Positions 23,334 to 30,116 of a stretch of 30,116 bases of DNA are shown in pieces. Every line of letters begins with the position of its first letter. Position 1 is the stretch's first letter. Below the pieces are notes generated by a model that ran no database searches, was not told where the DNA came from, and saw nothing but the letters and a program-made list of their open reading frames with translations. The stretch is from an uncultured Treponema sp. (GTDB lineage: Bacteria; Spirochaetota; Spirochaetia; Treponematales; Treponemataceae), in contig CAKZZO010000091.1 of assembly GCA_937885175.1 (NCBI GenBank), positions 1 to 30,116 of the forward strand, written 5' to 3'. Both the position numbers and the translations under genes were made by a program.

Positions 23334-26300
23334 ACAAAGAAATCCATAAAGTAATGATAATCGGAAGCGGTCCCATTGTAATCGGACAGGCTGCCGAATT
23401 TGACTATGCGGGAAATCAGGCCTGCAAGGCTTTGAAATCACTGGGACTGGAAGTTTGTCTGGTGAACTCAAACCCTGCCACGCTGATGACCGGCCCCACT
23501 ATGGCAGACCAAATCTATCTTGAGCCACTCACCCTTACCACCCTTGAGCGCATCATCGAAAAGGAACAGCCAGACTCCCTGCTTTCGACTTTGGGCGGAC
23601 AAACCGGTCTTACCCTGAGCATGGAACTTGCAAAATCGGGATTTTTGGAAAGTCATGGAGTAAGGCTTTTGGGTGCCCGTCCCCTTACGATTGACAAGGC
23701 AGAAGACCGACAGATGTTCAAGGACACCATGGCAGCCATCGGTGAGCCCTGCATTCCTTCAAAGGTCGTTACAAGCTACGAGGATGCATTGGATTTTGCC
23801 AAAAACGGCATTGGACTTCCTGCAATTATCAGACCGGCATTCACGCTGGGAGGAACGGGAGGCGGCATTGCAAACACATGGGCAGAGTTTGACGAAATCT
23901 GCCACAACGGACTGCACCGCTCTCCTATCCATCAGGTGCTGGTGGAAAAATGTATTTCTGGCTGGAAGGAAGTTGAATTTGAAGTCATGCGGGATAGCGC
24001 GGGAAACGTGATTACCGTCTGTTCCATGGAAAACTTTGATCCAGTTGGCGTTCATACCGGAGACTCCATCGTCATTGCCCCCACCGTCACCCTGGCAGAC
24101 AAGGAATACCAGATGCTCAGGAGCGCGGCCCTGAACATCATTTCTGCCCTGGAGATTGAAGGCGGCTGTAACTGCCAGTTTGCCTTAAATCCAGACTCTT
24201 TTGAATACGCCGTGATTGAAGTAAACCCCCGTGTCTCCCGTTCATCGGCTCTGGCAAGCAAGGCCACCGGCTACCCCATTGCAAAAGTCGCCGCACTGAT
24301 TGCCGTAGGATTCAGACTGGACGAAATTCCCAACTTTGTCACCAAAAAGACCAAGGCCTGCTTTGAGCCAGTCTTGGATTATGTTGTGGTAAAAATGCCC
24401 AAGTTCCCCTTTGACAAATTTGTTTATGCGAGCAGAAAACTTGGAACCCAGATGAAGGCTACCGGCGAAGTCATGGCAATCGGTCAGAACTTTGAGGAAG
24501 CGATTTTAAAGGCAGTGCGGGGAGCAGAATTGGGCGTAGAGGATTTGAATCTTCCTGCTTTTGAAAAAGAGTTTGATGAGAAAATCCGGGAACGAGTAGC
24601 CCAGTGCACTGACCAGAGAATCTTTGCAATATATCAGGCGCTAAAAAGAAAACTGATGACTGTGGAAGAAATTCACGAGGTGACGAAAATTGACCAGTGG
24701 TTTTTGTGGAAGCTGGAAAAAATCGCCCGGTCTGAAAAAGCCTCCGCCAGAGCGAATATGCTCTATCCGCCCCGCTCCTTCAAAATGGTAGACACCTGCG
24801 CCGGCGAGTTCGACGCAGAGACACCCTATTTTTATTCCACCACCGGCGGAGAGAACGAGGCGGAGAAATTTTTGGCGGAAAGTGCGGGGGTTTTAGGGGG
24901 CGAAAGCCCCCTAGGAGAAGGGGGTGTGGTGAAGACCACGGTTGAAAACCAGGGGCTGAACCCAGGGGGAAGGCTTTCCCCCTCATCAAAAGGCACCATC
25001 GTCGTCCTCGGTTCTGGTCCTATCCGCATCGGGCAGGGCATTGAATTTGACTACTCATCGGTGCAGTGTATCTGGGCCCTGAAAAAACTGGGCTATCAGG
25101 TCGCCATCATCAACAACAACCCGGAGACGGTTTCCACGGACTTTGACATTGCCGACCGCCTGTATTTTGAGCCGCTCACACCCGCCGATGTGATGAACGT
25201 GCTAGCGGTAGAAAAACCCCTGGGAGTTGTGGTGGCCTTTGGTGGCGGAACTGCTATCAAATTGGCAAAATTCCTTGACAGCCAGGGGGTACGCATTTTG
25301 GGAACATCCGCCGATGCCATTGACCTTGCCGAAGACCGTGAGCGTTTTGAGGAATTGTGCGACCGTCTTGGCGTACATCGTCCCAAGGGTGTCACCGTCT
25401 TTACCGAAGTGGAGGCTCTGGAAGCAGCGGCTCGGCTGGGCTACCCGGTGCTTATGAGACCTAGTTATGTCCTTGGCGGTCAGAACATGATTATCGCCAG
25501 AAACAGTGCTGACATCAAGGAATACATGAAAATCATCCTTGCCCAGAAGATTGAGAATCCCATTTTAATCGACAAATATATGGAAGGCACTGAACTGGAA
25601 ATTGACTGCATCTGCGACGGACAGGATGTGCTGATTCCGGGCATCATGGAGCATGTGGAGCGTACGGGCATTCACTCTGGGGATTCCATCGCCGTCTATC
25701 CTCCATGGGATTTTACGCCAGAAATGACCGCAGAAGTCGTAGAAAAATCCACGGCCATGGCTCTTGCCCTGGGAACAAAAGGGCTGGTAAACATTCAGTG
25801 GCTTTTTTATAAGGGCGAACTGAACATCATCGAGGCAAATCCCCGCTCCAGCCGCACGGTGCCCTATCTTTCCAAAGTGACGGGCATACCCATGGTTGAA
25901 CTTGCAACCCGAGCCATGCTGGGGGAAAAGGTTCGTGATTTGGGCTTTGGAACTGGGCTCTACCCAGCCCGTCCCTATTTTGCCGTAAAAGTTCCAGTCT
26001 TTAGTTTTGAAAAGCTCATGAACGTGGACACCCATCTAGGGCCAGAAATGAAGAGTACCGGTGAAGTTCTTGGTATCGCCCCTACCCGGGAGGAAGCCCT
26101 TTTTAAAGGCATGGCCGCTGCTGGCTGGAAAATGATTCATCCCAAAAAGCAAGATTTTGCTCTAGCAAAATCGAATCCGTCCTCTGGCGTTCTCTTTTCC
26201 GTGCGGGAATCCGACTTACCAGAACTTCCCGTGCTTGCCAGGAAATTTTACGATTTAGGCTTCAGGCTTTTTGCAACCACGGGAAACGCAGCCACCATTG

Positions 26301-26599
26301 AGCGGAGCGGCATGACCGTTACTCATGTTGCAAAAGTCCACGAAGACTTTCATAACAACGTAATGACATTGCTGGAAAGCGGACAGATTGCCTATGTCGT
26401 TTCCACCTCCGCAAAAGGCCGTGACCCAGTGGCAGAAAGCGTAAAACTCCGTCGCCTTGCTGTTGAGCGGGACATCGACTGCCTTACTTCAATTGATACG
26501 GCAAATGCCCTGGCAGACTGTCTTGGCGGCGGTTACACGCTGGAAAATGCGGAACTGGTTAATATCTGCGAACTGCAAGAAATTGTAGAAAACAAGTGA
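23324..26599 (+). CDS. carB: Carbamoyl-phosphate synthase large subunit
   Basis: 1091 aa against about 1070 usual. Two homologous halves each begin with a nucleotide-grasp start (IIGSGPIVIGQAAEFDYAG and VVLGSGPIRIGQGIEFDYS). Metal/ATP motifs such as FALNPDSFEYAVIEVNPRVS and VNIQWLFYKGELNIIEANPR are present. The C-terminal allosteric MGS-like domain follows (FATTGNAATIERSGM). Two stretches are extra: residues of about 521-554, between the oligomerisation domain and the second half, encoded by a four-hairpin element; and about 12 residues (around QDFALAKSNPSS) before the allosteric domain, containing a perfect palindrome. Both keep the frame and lie at domain borders. It overlaps carA by 10 nt; glnA begins 8 nt after its stop. 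Confidence 0.97.
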   Translation: MPLNKEIHKVMIIGSGPIVIGQAAEFDYAGNQACKALKSLGLEVCLVNSNPATLMTGPTMADQIYLEPLTLTTLERIIEKEQPDSLLSTLGGQTGLTLSMELAKSGFLESHGVRLLGARPLTIDKAEDRQMFKDTMAAIGEPCIPSKVVTSYEDALDFAKNGIGLPAIIRPAFTLGGTGGGIANTWAEFDEICHNGLHRSPIHQVLVEKCISGWKEVEFEVMRDSAGNVITVCSMENFDPVGVHTGDSIVIAPTVTLADKEYQMLRSAALNIISALEIEGGCNCQFALNPDSFEYAVIEVNPRVSRSSALASKATGYPIAKVAALIAVGFRLDEIPNFVTKKTKACFEPVLDYVVVKMPKFPFDKFVYASRKLGTQMKATGEVMAIGQNFEEAILKAVRGAELGVEDLNLPAFEKEFDEKIRERVAQCTDQRIFAIYQALKRKLMTVEEIHEVTKIDQWFLWKLEKIARSEKASARANMLYPPRSFKMVDTCAGEFDAETPYFYSTTGGENEAEKFLAESAGVLGGESPLGEGGVVKTTVENQGLNPGGRLSPSSKGTIVVLGSGPIRIGQGIEFDYSSVQCIWALKKLGYQVAIINNNPETVSTDFDIADRLYFEPLTPADVMNVLAVEKPLGVVVAFGGGTAIKLAKFLDSQGVRILGTSADAIDLAEDRERFEELCDRLGVHRPKGVTVFTEVEALEAAARLGYPVLMRPSYVLGGQNMIIARNSADIKEYMKIILAQKIENPILIDKYMEGTELEIDCICDGQDVLIPGIMEHVERTGIHSGDSIAVYPPWDFTPEMTAEVVEKSTAMALALGTKGLVNIQWLFYKGELNIIEANPRSSRTVPYLSKVTGIPMVELATRAMLGEKVRDLGFGTGLYPARPYFAVKVPVFSFEKLMNVDTHLGPEMKSTGEVLGIAPTREEALFKGMAAAGWKMIHPKKQDFALAKSNPSSGVLFSVRESDLPELPVLARKFYDLGFRLFATTGNAATIERSGMTVTHVAKVHEDFHNNVMTLLESGQIAYVVSTSAKGRDPVAESVKLRRLAVERDIDCLTSIDTANALADCLGGGYTLENAELVNICELQEIVENK
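24886..24983 (+). repeat. In-frame multi-hairpin element, family A, copy in carB
   Basis: Four tandem hairpins: TAGGGGGC-GAAA-GCCCCCTA (24894-24913, 8-bp perfect stem, GNRA loop), GTGGT-GAAG-ACCAC (24926-24939), GGTT-GAA-AACC (24940-24950) and AGGGGGAA-GGCT-TTCCCCCT (24964-24983, 8-bp perfect stem). The segment encodes GVLGGESPLGEGGVVKT and GGRLSP and has no counterpart in E. coli CarB, whose linker there is short. A homologous copy sits in purF at 29175-29281. Confidence 0.85.
26153..26172. repeat. 20-bp perfect palindrome inside a short carB insertion
   Basis: GATTTTGC-TCTA-GCAAAATC gives an 8-bp perfect stem with a 4-nt loop. It encodes DFALAK, part of about 12 residues that typical CarB proteins lack just before the allosteric domain. 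Confidence 0.5.
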
Positions 26600-26607
26600 G
26601 GTGCACT

Positions 26608-27807
26608 ATGTACACAAAAGAAGAAGTATTGGATTTTGTAAAGGAAGAAGACGTAAAGTTTATCCGCCTTGCCTTTTTTGACGTAAGTGGCAGGCAGAAA
26701 AATATTTCGATTATGCCCACGGAGTTGGAACGGGCTTTTAGCGAGGGCATCCCTTTTGACGCATCCGCAGTGCAAGGTTTTGAAAGCCCGGAAAAATCAG
26801 ACCTGTATCTAGTTCCCGATGCCTCAACCCTTGCCATAATCCCCTGGAGACCCATGACGGGAAAAGTGGTGCGCATGTTCTGCAATATCTTTACACCTGA
26901 GGGAAATCCCTACAAAAAAGACTGCCGCAGGCTTTTAAAAACCGCCTGCAAGACAATGCGGGAAGAATGTGGCATTGAAGTCATGGTGGGAACGGAAATT
27001 GAATTCTATCTTTTTAAGCTGGATGAAAAAGGAGAGGCAACAAAAATTCCTTTTGACAATGCAGGCTACATGGACATCGCACCCCTTGACCACGGAGAGA
27101 ACATCCGCCGAGACATCTGCTTTACGCTGGAACAAATGGGCTTTACCCCAGAAGCCAGTCACCACGAGGAAGGTCCCGGTCAGAATGAAATTGACTTCCG
27201 CTATTCAGACCCACTCACAGCGGCAGACAATGTAGAAACCTTCAAATGGATTGTAAACACAAAGGCCGCTTCAAACGGACTGTGCGCTGACTTTTCGCCC
27301 AAGCCTCTTCCCGGAGAGGCAGGAAACGGCATGCACATTACTTTTTCCATCAACGCAAAAGAGGATTCGTCTGCAGAAAAAGTACTCTGCTCCATGCTGG
27401 CTGGAATCCATGCCCACATCGAAGAAATCACCTGTTTTCTAAACCCGACGGAAAACTCATACAAAAGGCTGGGCACAGCAAAGGCAACGCAATACGTCAG
27501 CTGGGGCAAAGAGAACCGTTCCGCCCTTATTCGCATTCCCACCAAAAAAGGAGAAGCGCGGCTGGAAATCCGTTCTCCCGACCCAGAATGCAACCCCTAC
27601 CTTGCCCTCACCTGCCTGATATATGCCGCCATCGACGGAGTCAAGCAGAACATGACTGCCCCTGCCGCTACGGAGGAAAATCTTTTTGACAACAAGACCG
27701 CTTCCCGCCTGGGATTGCGGACACTTCCCCAGTCGCTGGAAGAAGCCAGGGAAATTGCTAAAAAAAGCGACTTTGTAGCAAAAATCGCAAGTGATTATAT
27801 CTTGTAA
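26608..27807 (+). CDS. glnA: Glutamine synthetase, type I (short form)
   Basis: 399 aa from ATG 26608, preceded by GAGG; a GTG four codons upstream is in frame but less likely. It joins ammonia to glutamate with ATP. Catalytic-site motifs: FDASAVQGF, GTEIEFYLF (metal glutamate), SHHEEGPGQNEIDFRY, GNGMHI (catalytic loop), FLNPTENSYKRLG, NRSALIRIP and RLEIRSPDPECNPYLAL. It is shorter than the 440-470 residues usual for GSI, mainly towards the C-terminus, and shows no recognisable adenylylation-loop Tyr, so control is more likely by feedback or transcription. Position 8 nt after carB and 12 nt before an ANTAR regulator points to coordinated nitrogen control. Confidence 0.95.
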   Translation: MYTKEEVLDFVKEEDVKFIRLAFFDVSGRQKNISIMPTELERAFSEGIPFDASAVQGFESPEKSDLYLVPDASTLAIIPWRPMTGKVVRMFCNIFTPEGNPYKKDCRRLLKTACKTMREECGIEVMVGTEIEFYLFKLDEKGEATKIPFDNAGYMDIAPLDHGENIRRDICFTLEQMGFTPEASHHEEGPGQNEIDFRYSDPLTAADNVETFKWIVNTKAASNGLCADFSPKPLPGEAGNGMHITFSINAKEDSSAEKVLCSMLAGIHAHIEEITCFLNPTENSYKRLGTAKATQYVSWGKENRSALIRIPTKKGEARLEIRSPDPECNPYLALTCLIYAAIDGVKQNMTAPAATEENLFDNKTASRLGLRTLPQSLEEAREIAKKSDFVAKIASDYIL

Positions 27808-27819
27808 GCAGGAAAAGCC

Positions 27820-28386
27820 ATGCAGTCGGACAGTTACAGCGTACTTTTAGTTTCCCATGACAGCAAGATTTGTTCTCAGATTCAAGCATTTCTTATTCCA
27901 CCGCTTTTTGAACTGACGGTAAGCAGTGAAAGCAACGAGGCTCGACGCATTGCATCGGAACGCAGCTTCAACATCATCATCGCGGATGCAGGCGATGGCT
28001 CAGACACCGATTTTGCCACTACCCTATCCGACTCCTACGCCACCGTCCTGCTGCTGGTTCCCGCCGAACACTTTGACGAAATTTCCTATCGTGTGGAAGC
28101 CTACGGAATTCTTACGCTGACAAAACCATTTGAACCCTTTTATCTTTACAACATGATGAAAGTCGCCATCGCCGTTCACTACAAAATCCAGACCATTTCC
28201 AGTCAGACCGTTAAACTCAAAACAAAGATGGAGGAAATCCACCTTATCAACCGGGCAAAAATGCTGCTGATTGAAAAGCGTGGCATGACAGAACAGGAAG
28301 CCCACCGCTATCTTGAAAAAGAGTCCATGAACACGGGACTCAAGCGGACAGCGATAGCCGAAAGCGTGATACGGGAATGTGAGTAA
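27820..28386 (+). CDS. ANTAR-domain antitermination regulator with receiver-like domain
   Basis: 188 aa. Residues 1-115 resemble a response-regulator receiver: a hydrophobic strand then Asp (NIIIADAGDGSD) and the conserved Lys in LTLTKPF, although the acidic pocket near the N-terminus (VLLVSHDSK) is weak, so phosphorylation is uncertain. A helix of about 20 residues leads into the ANTAR domain (KMEEIHLINRAKMLLIEKRG, MTEQEAHRYLEKESMN, KRTAIAESVI). ANTAR proteins bind paired hairpins in nascent RNA and prevent termination, often of nitrogen genes. Lying directly after glnA (12-nt gap, AGGA ribosome site), it probably controls this operon or other glutamine-related transcripts. No matching dual-hexaloop target was found in the window. 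Confidence 0.92.
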   Translation: MQSDSYSVLLVSHDSKICSQIQAFLIPPLFELTVSSESNEARRIASERSFNIIIADAGDGSDTDFATTLSDSYATVLLLVPAEHFDEISYRVEAYGILTLTKPFEPFYLYNMMKVAIAVHYKIQTISSQTVKLKTKMEEIHLINRAKMLLIEKRGMTEQEAHRYLEKESMNTGLKRTAIAESVIRECE

Positions 28387-28395
28387 TGCCGTCCT

Positions 28396-29898
28396 TTACA
28401 CCGGATACATCCCTGAGAAGCAGCCCTCGCACCAGCCTTCCTTTCCCTCAGAAGAGCAAGAGCGCAAAGCCTGAATCATTCCTTTAAGGGAAATAAAGGC
28501 CAGAGAGTCCGCGCCGATTTCTGAGCGGATTTCCTCTAGCTCGTGAGTGCTGCTGATTAGTTCTGCCTTGCTGGGCGTGTCTATTCCCAAATGGCAGGGA
28601 AATTTTACCGGCGGGGAAGAAACCCTGAAATGCACTTCCCTTGCACCCGCCCGGCGCAAAATCTCAACTAAACGGCGGCTTGTGGTTCCCCGCACGATGG
28701 AATCGTCAATTACGATGACCCGCTTTCCTTCCAAATCACTTTTGATGGCGTTCAGTTTGACGAAGACCATGTTTTCCCGCTCGGCCTGAGTCGGGGCGAT
28801 GAATGTGCGGCCTATGTACTTGTTCTTGATGATGCCGGTCACATAGGGAATGCCGCTTGCCTTTGAAAAGCCCATGGCCGCTCCGATTCCGCTGTCAGGC
28901 ACGCCTATGACCACATCCGCTTCCGTTTTGCTTTCACGGGCGAGAGTCTGTCCCATGCGGTAGCGGGCTTCCTGCACGGGAATGCCGTCTATCACGCTGT
29001 CGGGGCGGGCAAAGTAGACATATTCAAAAATGCAAGTCTTCTTTTTTTCGCAGGCATATTTTTCGCTTCGGAGTCCGTCTTTTGTAATCACGAGGATTTC
29101 CCCCGGCTCAATGTCCCTCAAAAATTTTCCGTTCACCGCGTCAATGGCGCAGGATTCAGAGGCAAGAATATATGAGGGGAAAAGCCTTTCCCCTGGGCTC
29201 AGTCTGCCCACTTCGTGTTCAGTCTTCGCCACACCCCATTCTCCTAAGGGGGACACTTCGTTTTCCCCCTTAAAATCCCCCAGTGTGCCAAGGCACAAAG
29301 GGCGGATTCCGTTGGGGTCGCGCGCGCCAATGAGCATATTCTCGGTCATAATGCAGAGGGCAAAAGAGCCCTTGATTTCTTTCATCGCCGCAGTCACAGC
29401 CTTTACGAAAAGGTCATCGTCATTTTGCCGGGGATTTCCGCTTCCGGGCCTTCCGCCCATTTCGATGAATTTGCGCACAAACAGTTTCAGAATCACTTCG
29501 CTGTCGCTGTTGCTGGCAAAAGTGCTCCCTCCGTCTTCAAGTTTTTCCCGCAGCTGAGCATGATTGACCAGCTGACCGTTATGAGCGAGGGCAATGGAGC
29601 CGTTTTTGAAAGTATTCACAAAGGGCTGGGCATTTTCCAGCGACCGACCGCCCGCCGTGGCATAGCGAACATGAGCGAGGGAGATGCTTCCCTTTAGTCT
29701 TTCAAAATCCGACGGCTTAAAAATATCGCCGACAAGACCGAGTTCCTTTTTCAGCCGCACGCTCTTTCCGTCGCTGACCGCAATTCCCGCGCTTTCCTGT
29801 CCCCGGTGCTGCAGAGAAGTCAGCGCAAAGTAAGAAAGGCTGGCCGCATTTTCCGCCCCGAAAATTCCCGCAACACCACATTCGTCTTTTAAGCCCAT
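28396..29898 (-). CDS. purF: Amidophosphoribosyltransferase (first step of purine synthesis), Fe-S type
   Basis: 500 aa from ATG 29898 (AAGGAG eight bases before); the frame continues to a TTG at 29916 but without better support. A short propeptide MGLKDE precedes Cys7, the glutaminase nucleophile after cleavage. Further landmarks: SLQHRGQESAGI, LAHNGQLVNH, SNSDSEV, the PRPP loop VIVIDDSIVRGTTS and VIGVPDSGIGAAMGFSK. Four Cys match the B. subtilis 4Fe-4S ligands (KKTCIFEYVYFARPD, FPCHLGID, CEGC), which fits an anaerobe. An extra 33 residues (about 206-242, beginning FKGENEVSPLGE) split LCLGTLGD from SYILASE, where B. subtilis is continuous. Convergent with the ANTAR gene (9 nt between stops); own promoter and leader terminator. 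Confidence 0.97.
   Translation of the reverse strand: MGLKDECGVAGIFGAENAASLSYFALTSLQHRGQESAGIAVSDGKSVRLKKELGLVGDIFKPSDFERLKGSISLAHVRYATAGGRSLENAQPFVNTFKNGSIALAHNGQLVNHAQLREKLEDGGSTFASNSDSEVILKLFVRKFIEMGGRPGSGNPRQNDDDLFVKAVTAAMKEIKGSFALCIMTENMLIGARDPNGIRPLCLGTLGDFKGENEVSPLGEWGVAKTEHEVGRLSPGERLFPSYILASESCAIDAVNGKFLRDIEPGEILVITKDGLRSEKYACEKKKTCIFEYVYFARPDSVIDGIPVQEARYRMGQTLARESKTEADVVIGVPDSGIGAAMGFSKASGIPYVTGIIKNKYIGRTFIAPTQAERENMVFVKLNAIKSDLEGKRVIVIDDSIVRGTTSRRLVEILRRAGAREVHFRVSSPPVKFPCHLGIDTPSKAELISSTHELEEIRSEIGADSLAFISLKGMIQALRSCSSEGKEGWCEGCFSGMYPV
29175..29281 (-). repeat. In-frame multi-hairpin element, family A, copy in purF
   Basis: In coding orientation: AAGGGGGA...TCCCCCTT (29246-29271, 8-bp stem, 10-nt loop), then TTAGGAGAATGGGGTGTGG, then CTGAGCCCAGGGGAAAGGCT, ending in AGGGGAAA-GGCT-TTTCCCCT (29175-29194, 8-bp stem). 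These blocks match carB 24886-24983 in order and orientation (17/19 and 18/20 identical in the two quoted blocks) and are read in the same frame (SPLGEWGVAKT against SPLGEGGVVKT). Confidence 0.85.
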
Positions 29899-29914
29899 GA
29901 GTGAAACTCCTTGC

Positions 29915-29974
29915 AAAAAAAAGAGGCCGTAGACAAAACTTCGCTCAAAACGAAATCTTATCTACAGCCTCTTT
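29915..29974 (-). terminator. Terminator hairpin in the purF leader (possible attenuator)
   Basis: On the minus strand AAAGAGGC (29967-29974) pairs with GCCTCTTT (29920-29927), with an inner TAGA/TCTA stem and a TTCG..CGAA core, followed by a run of eight T's (29922-29915). It lies between the purF promoter and the purF ribosome site, only a few bases upstream of AAGGAG, so transcription must pass it to make PurF. Confidence 0.75.
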
Positions 29975-29989
29975 GCCGTAATTTCTTAT

Positions 29990-30018
29990 AGTGTAAGGAA
30001 TTTGCGCTCGGGTGTCAA
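29990..30018 (-). promoter_or_regulatory. Promoter of purF
   Basis: On the minus strand -35 TTGACA (30013-30018, full consensus), a 17-bp spacer and -10 TACACT (29990-29995). The start would fall near 29983, giving a leader of about 85 nt that is almost filled by the terminator hairpin. Confidence 0.65.
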
Positions 30019-30116
30019 GGAGCGGCAGGGCCTCCGCATTATAATCCATTCACAAGTAAGACAAACGCTTTTGTATGCGCCCGCCATGTGTATCGGCTGG
30101 AGGAAGGGAGGAAATT
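30019..30116. other. Right-edge intergenic sequence, probably the upstream region of a plus-strand gene
   Basis: No gene is supported here. ATTATAAT (30038-30045) offers a -10-like box on either strand without a good -35. The window ends in GGAGGAAGGGAGGAAATT, a strong purine-rich ribosome site on the plus strand, suggesting a gene starting just beyond 30116. Confidence 0.4.

Noticed and set aside
26596..26607. GTG start for glnA
   Set aside because: It overlaps the carB stop region; the ATG at 26608 has GAGG at good spacing and a family-typical N-terminus.
29899..29916. TTG start for purF
   Set aside because: It would cover the AAGGAG site; the ATG at 29898 gives a normal short propeptide before the nucleophile Cys.

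Overview
Organism. The window (about 50% GC, dense, with short intergenic gaps) most resembles a host-associated treponeme or a related anaerobic spirochaete. The grounds are indirect: lipoproteins with loose lipoboxes, BspA-like and InlB-type surface repeats, a membrane adenylate cyclase in an operon with FecR/fibronectin-like envelope proteins, an Fe-S type PurF, a class-M-like sirtuin and two stand-alone flavodoxins. No rRNA, tRNA, CRISPR array or transposase gene was found.

Layout. (1) 1-13186, all minus strand: a probable six-gene operon. Read 5'->3' it holds an exported protein of unknown function, a two-TM class III adenylate cyclase, a membrane-anchored FecR + fibronectin-like protein, an outer-membrane barrel with a coiled coil, a 1184-aa lipoprotein (InlB-type repeats plus right-handed beta-helix) and a BspA-like leucine-rich-repeat lipoprotein that runs off the left edge. 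(2) 13223-16223, minus strand: an aldo/keto reductase, a hexapeptide O-acetyltransferase and two paralogous flavodoxins (one exported, one cytoplasmic), interspersed with copies of a short repeat family. (3) 16358-17943: a RelB/YafQ-type toxin-antitoxin pair with an 11-bp-phased operator, facing a divergent LysR regulator. (4) 18090-20207, plus strand: a DUF4143-type AAA ATPase and a SirTM-like sirtuin. (5) 20342-28386, plus strand: asnB-carA-carB-glnA-ANTAR regulator, tightly spaced and partly overlapping. (6) 28396-29898, minus strand: purF, convergent with that operon, with its own promoter and a terminator hairpin in its leader.

How the genes fit together. Regions 5 and 6 form a glutamine hub: GlnA makes glutamine; AsnB, CarA/CarB and PurF spend its amide nitrogen on asparagine, carbamoyl phosphate and purines; an ANTAR-type RNA-binding regulator closes the operon. 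Region 1 joins cyclic-AMP signalling to envelope proteins. Region 2 looks like a redox/detoxification set that the LysR protein may control.

Main discovery. Several housekeeping proteins here carry in-frame insertions encoded by palindromic, multi-hairpin DNA. carB (24886-24983) and purF (29175-29281) hold two homologous copies of one element of about 100 bp, inserted in the same reading frame at inter-domain or loop positions. Their terminal stems differ by compensatory base-pair changes around an identical GGCT loop. asnB carries a probable third, diverged copy (20932-21025). An unrelated 51-bp double hairpin sits in frame in a flavodoxin (15935-15985), and a 20-bp palindrome in carB (26153-26172). 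This resembles the protein-embedded palindromic elements described in Rickettsia, but in what looks like a spirochaete. A separate intergenic repeat family has a near-full copy, an inverted diverged copy and a precisely deleted remnant.
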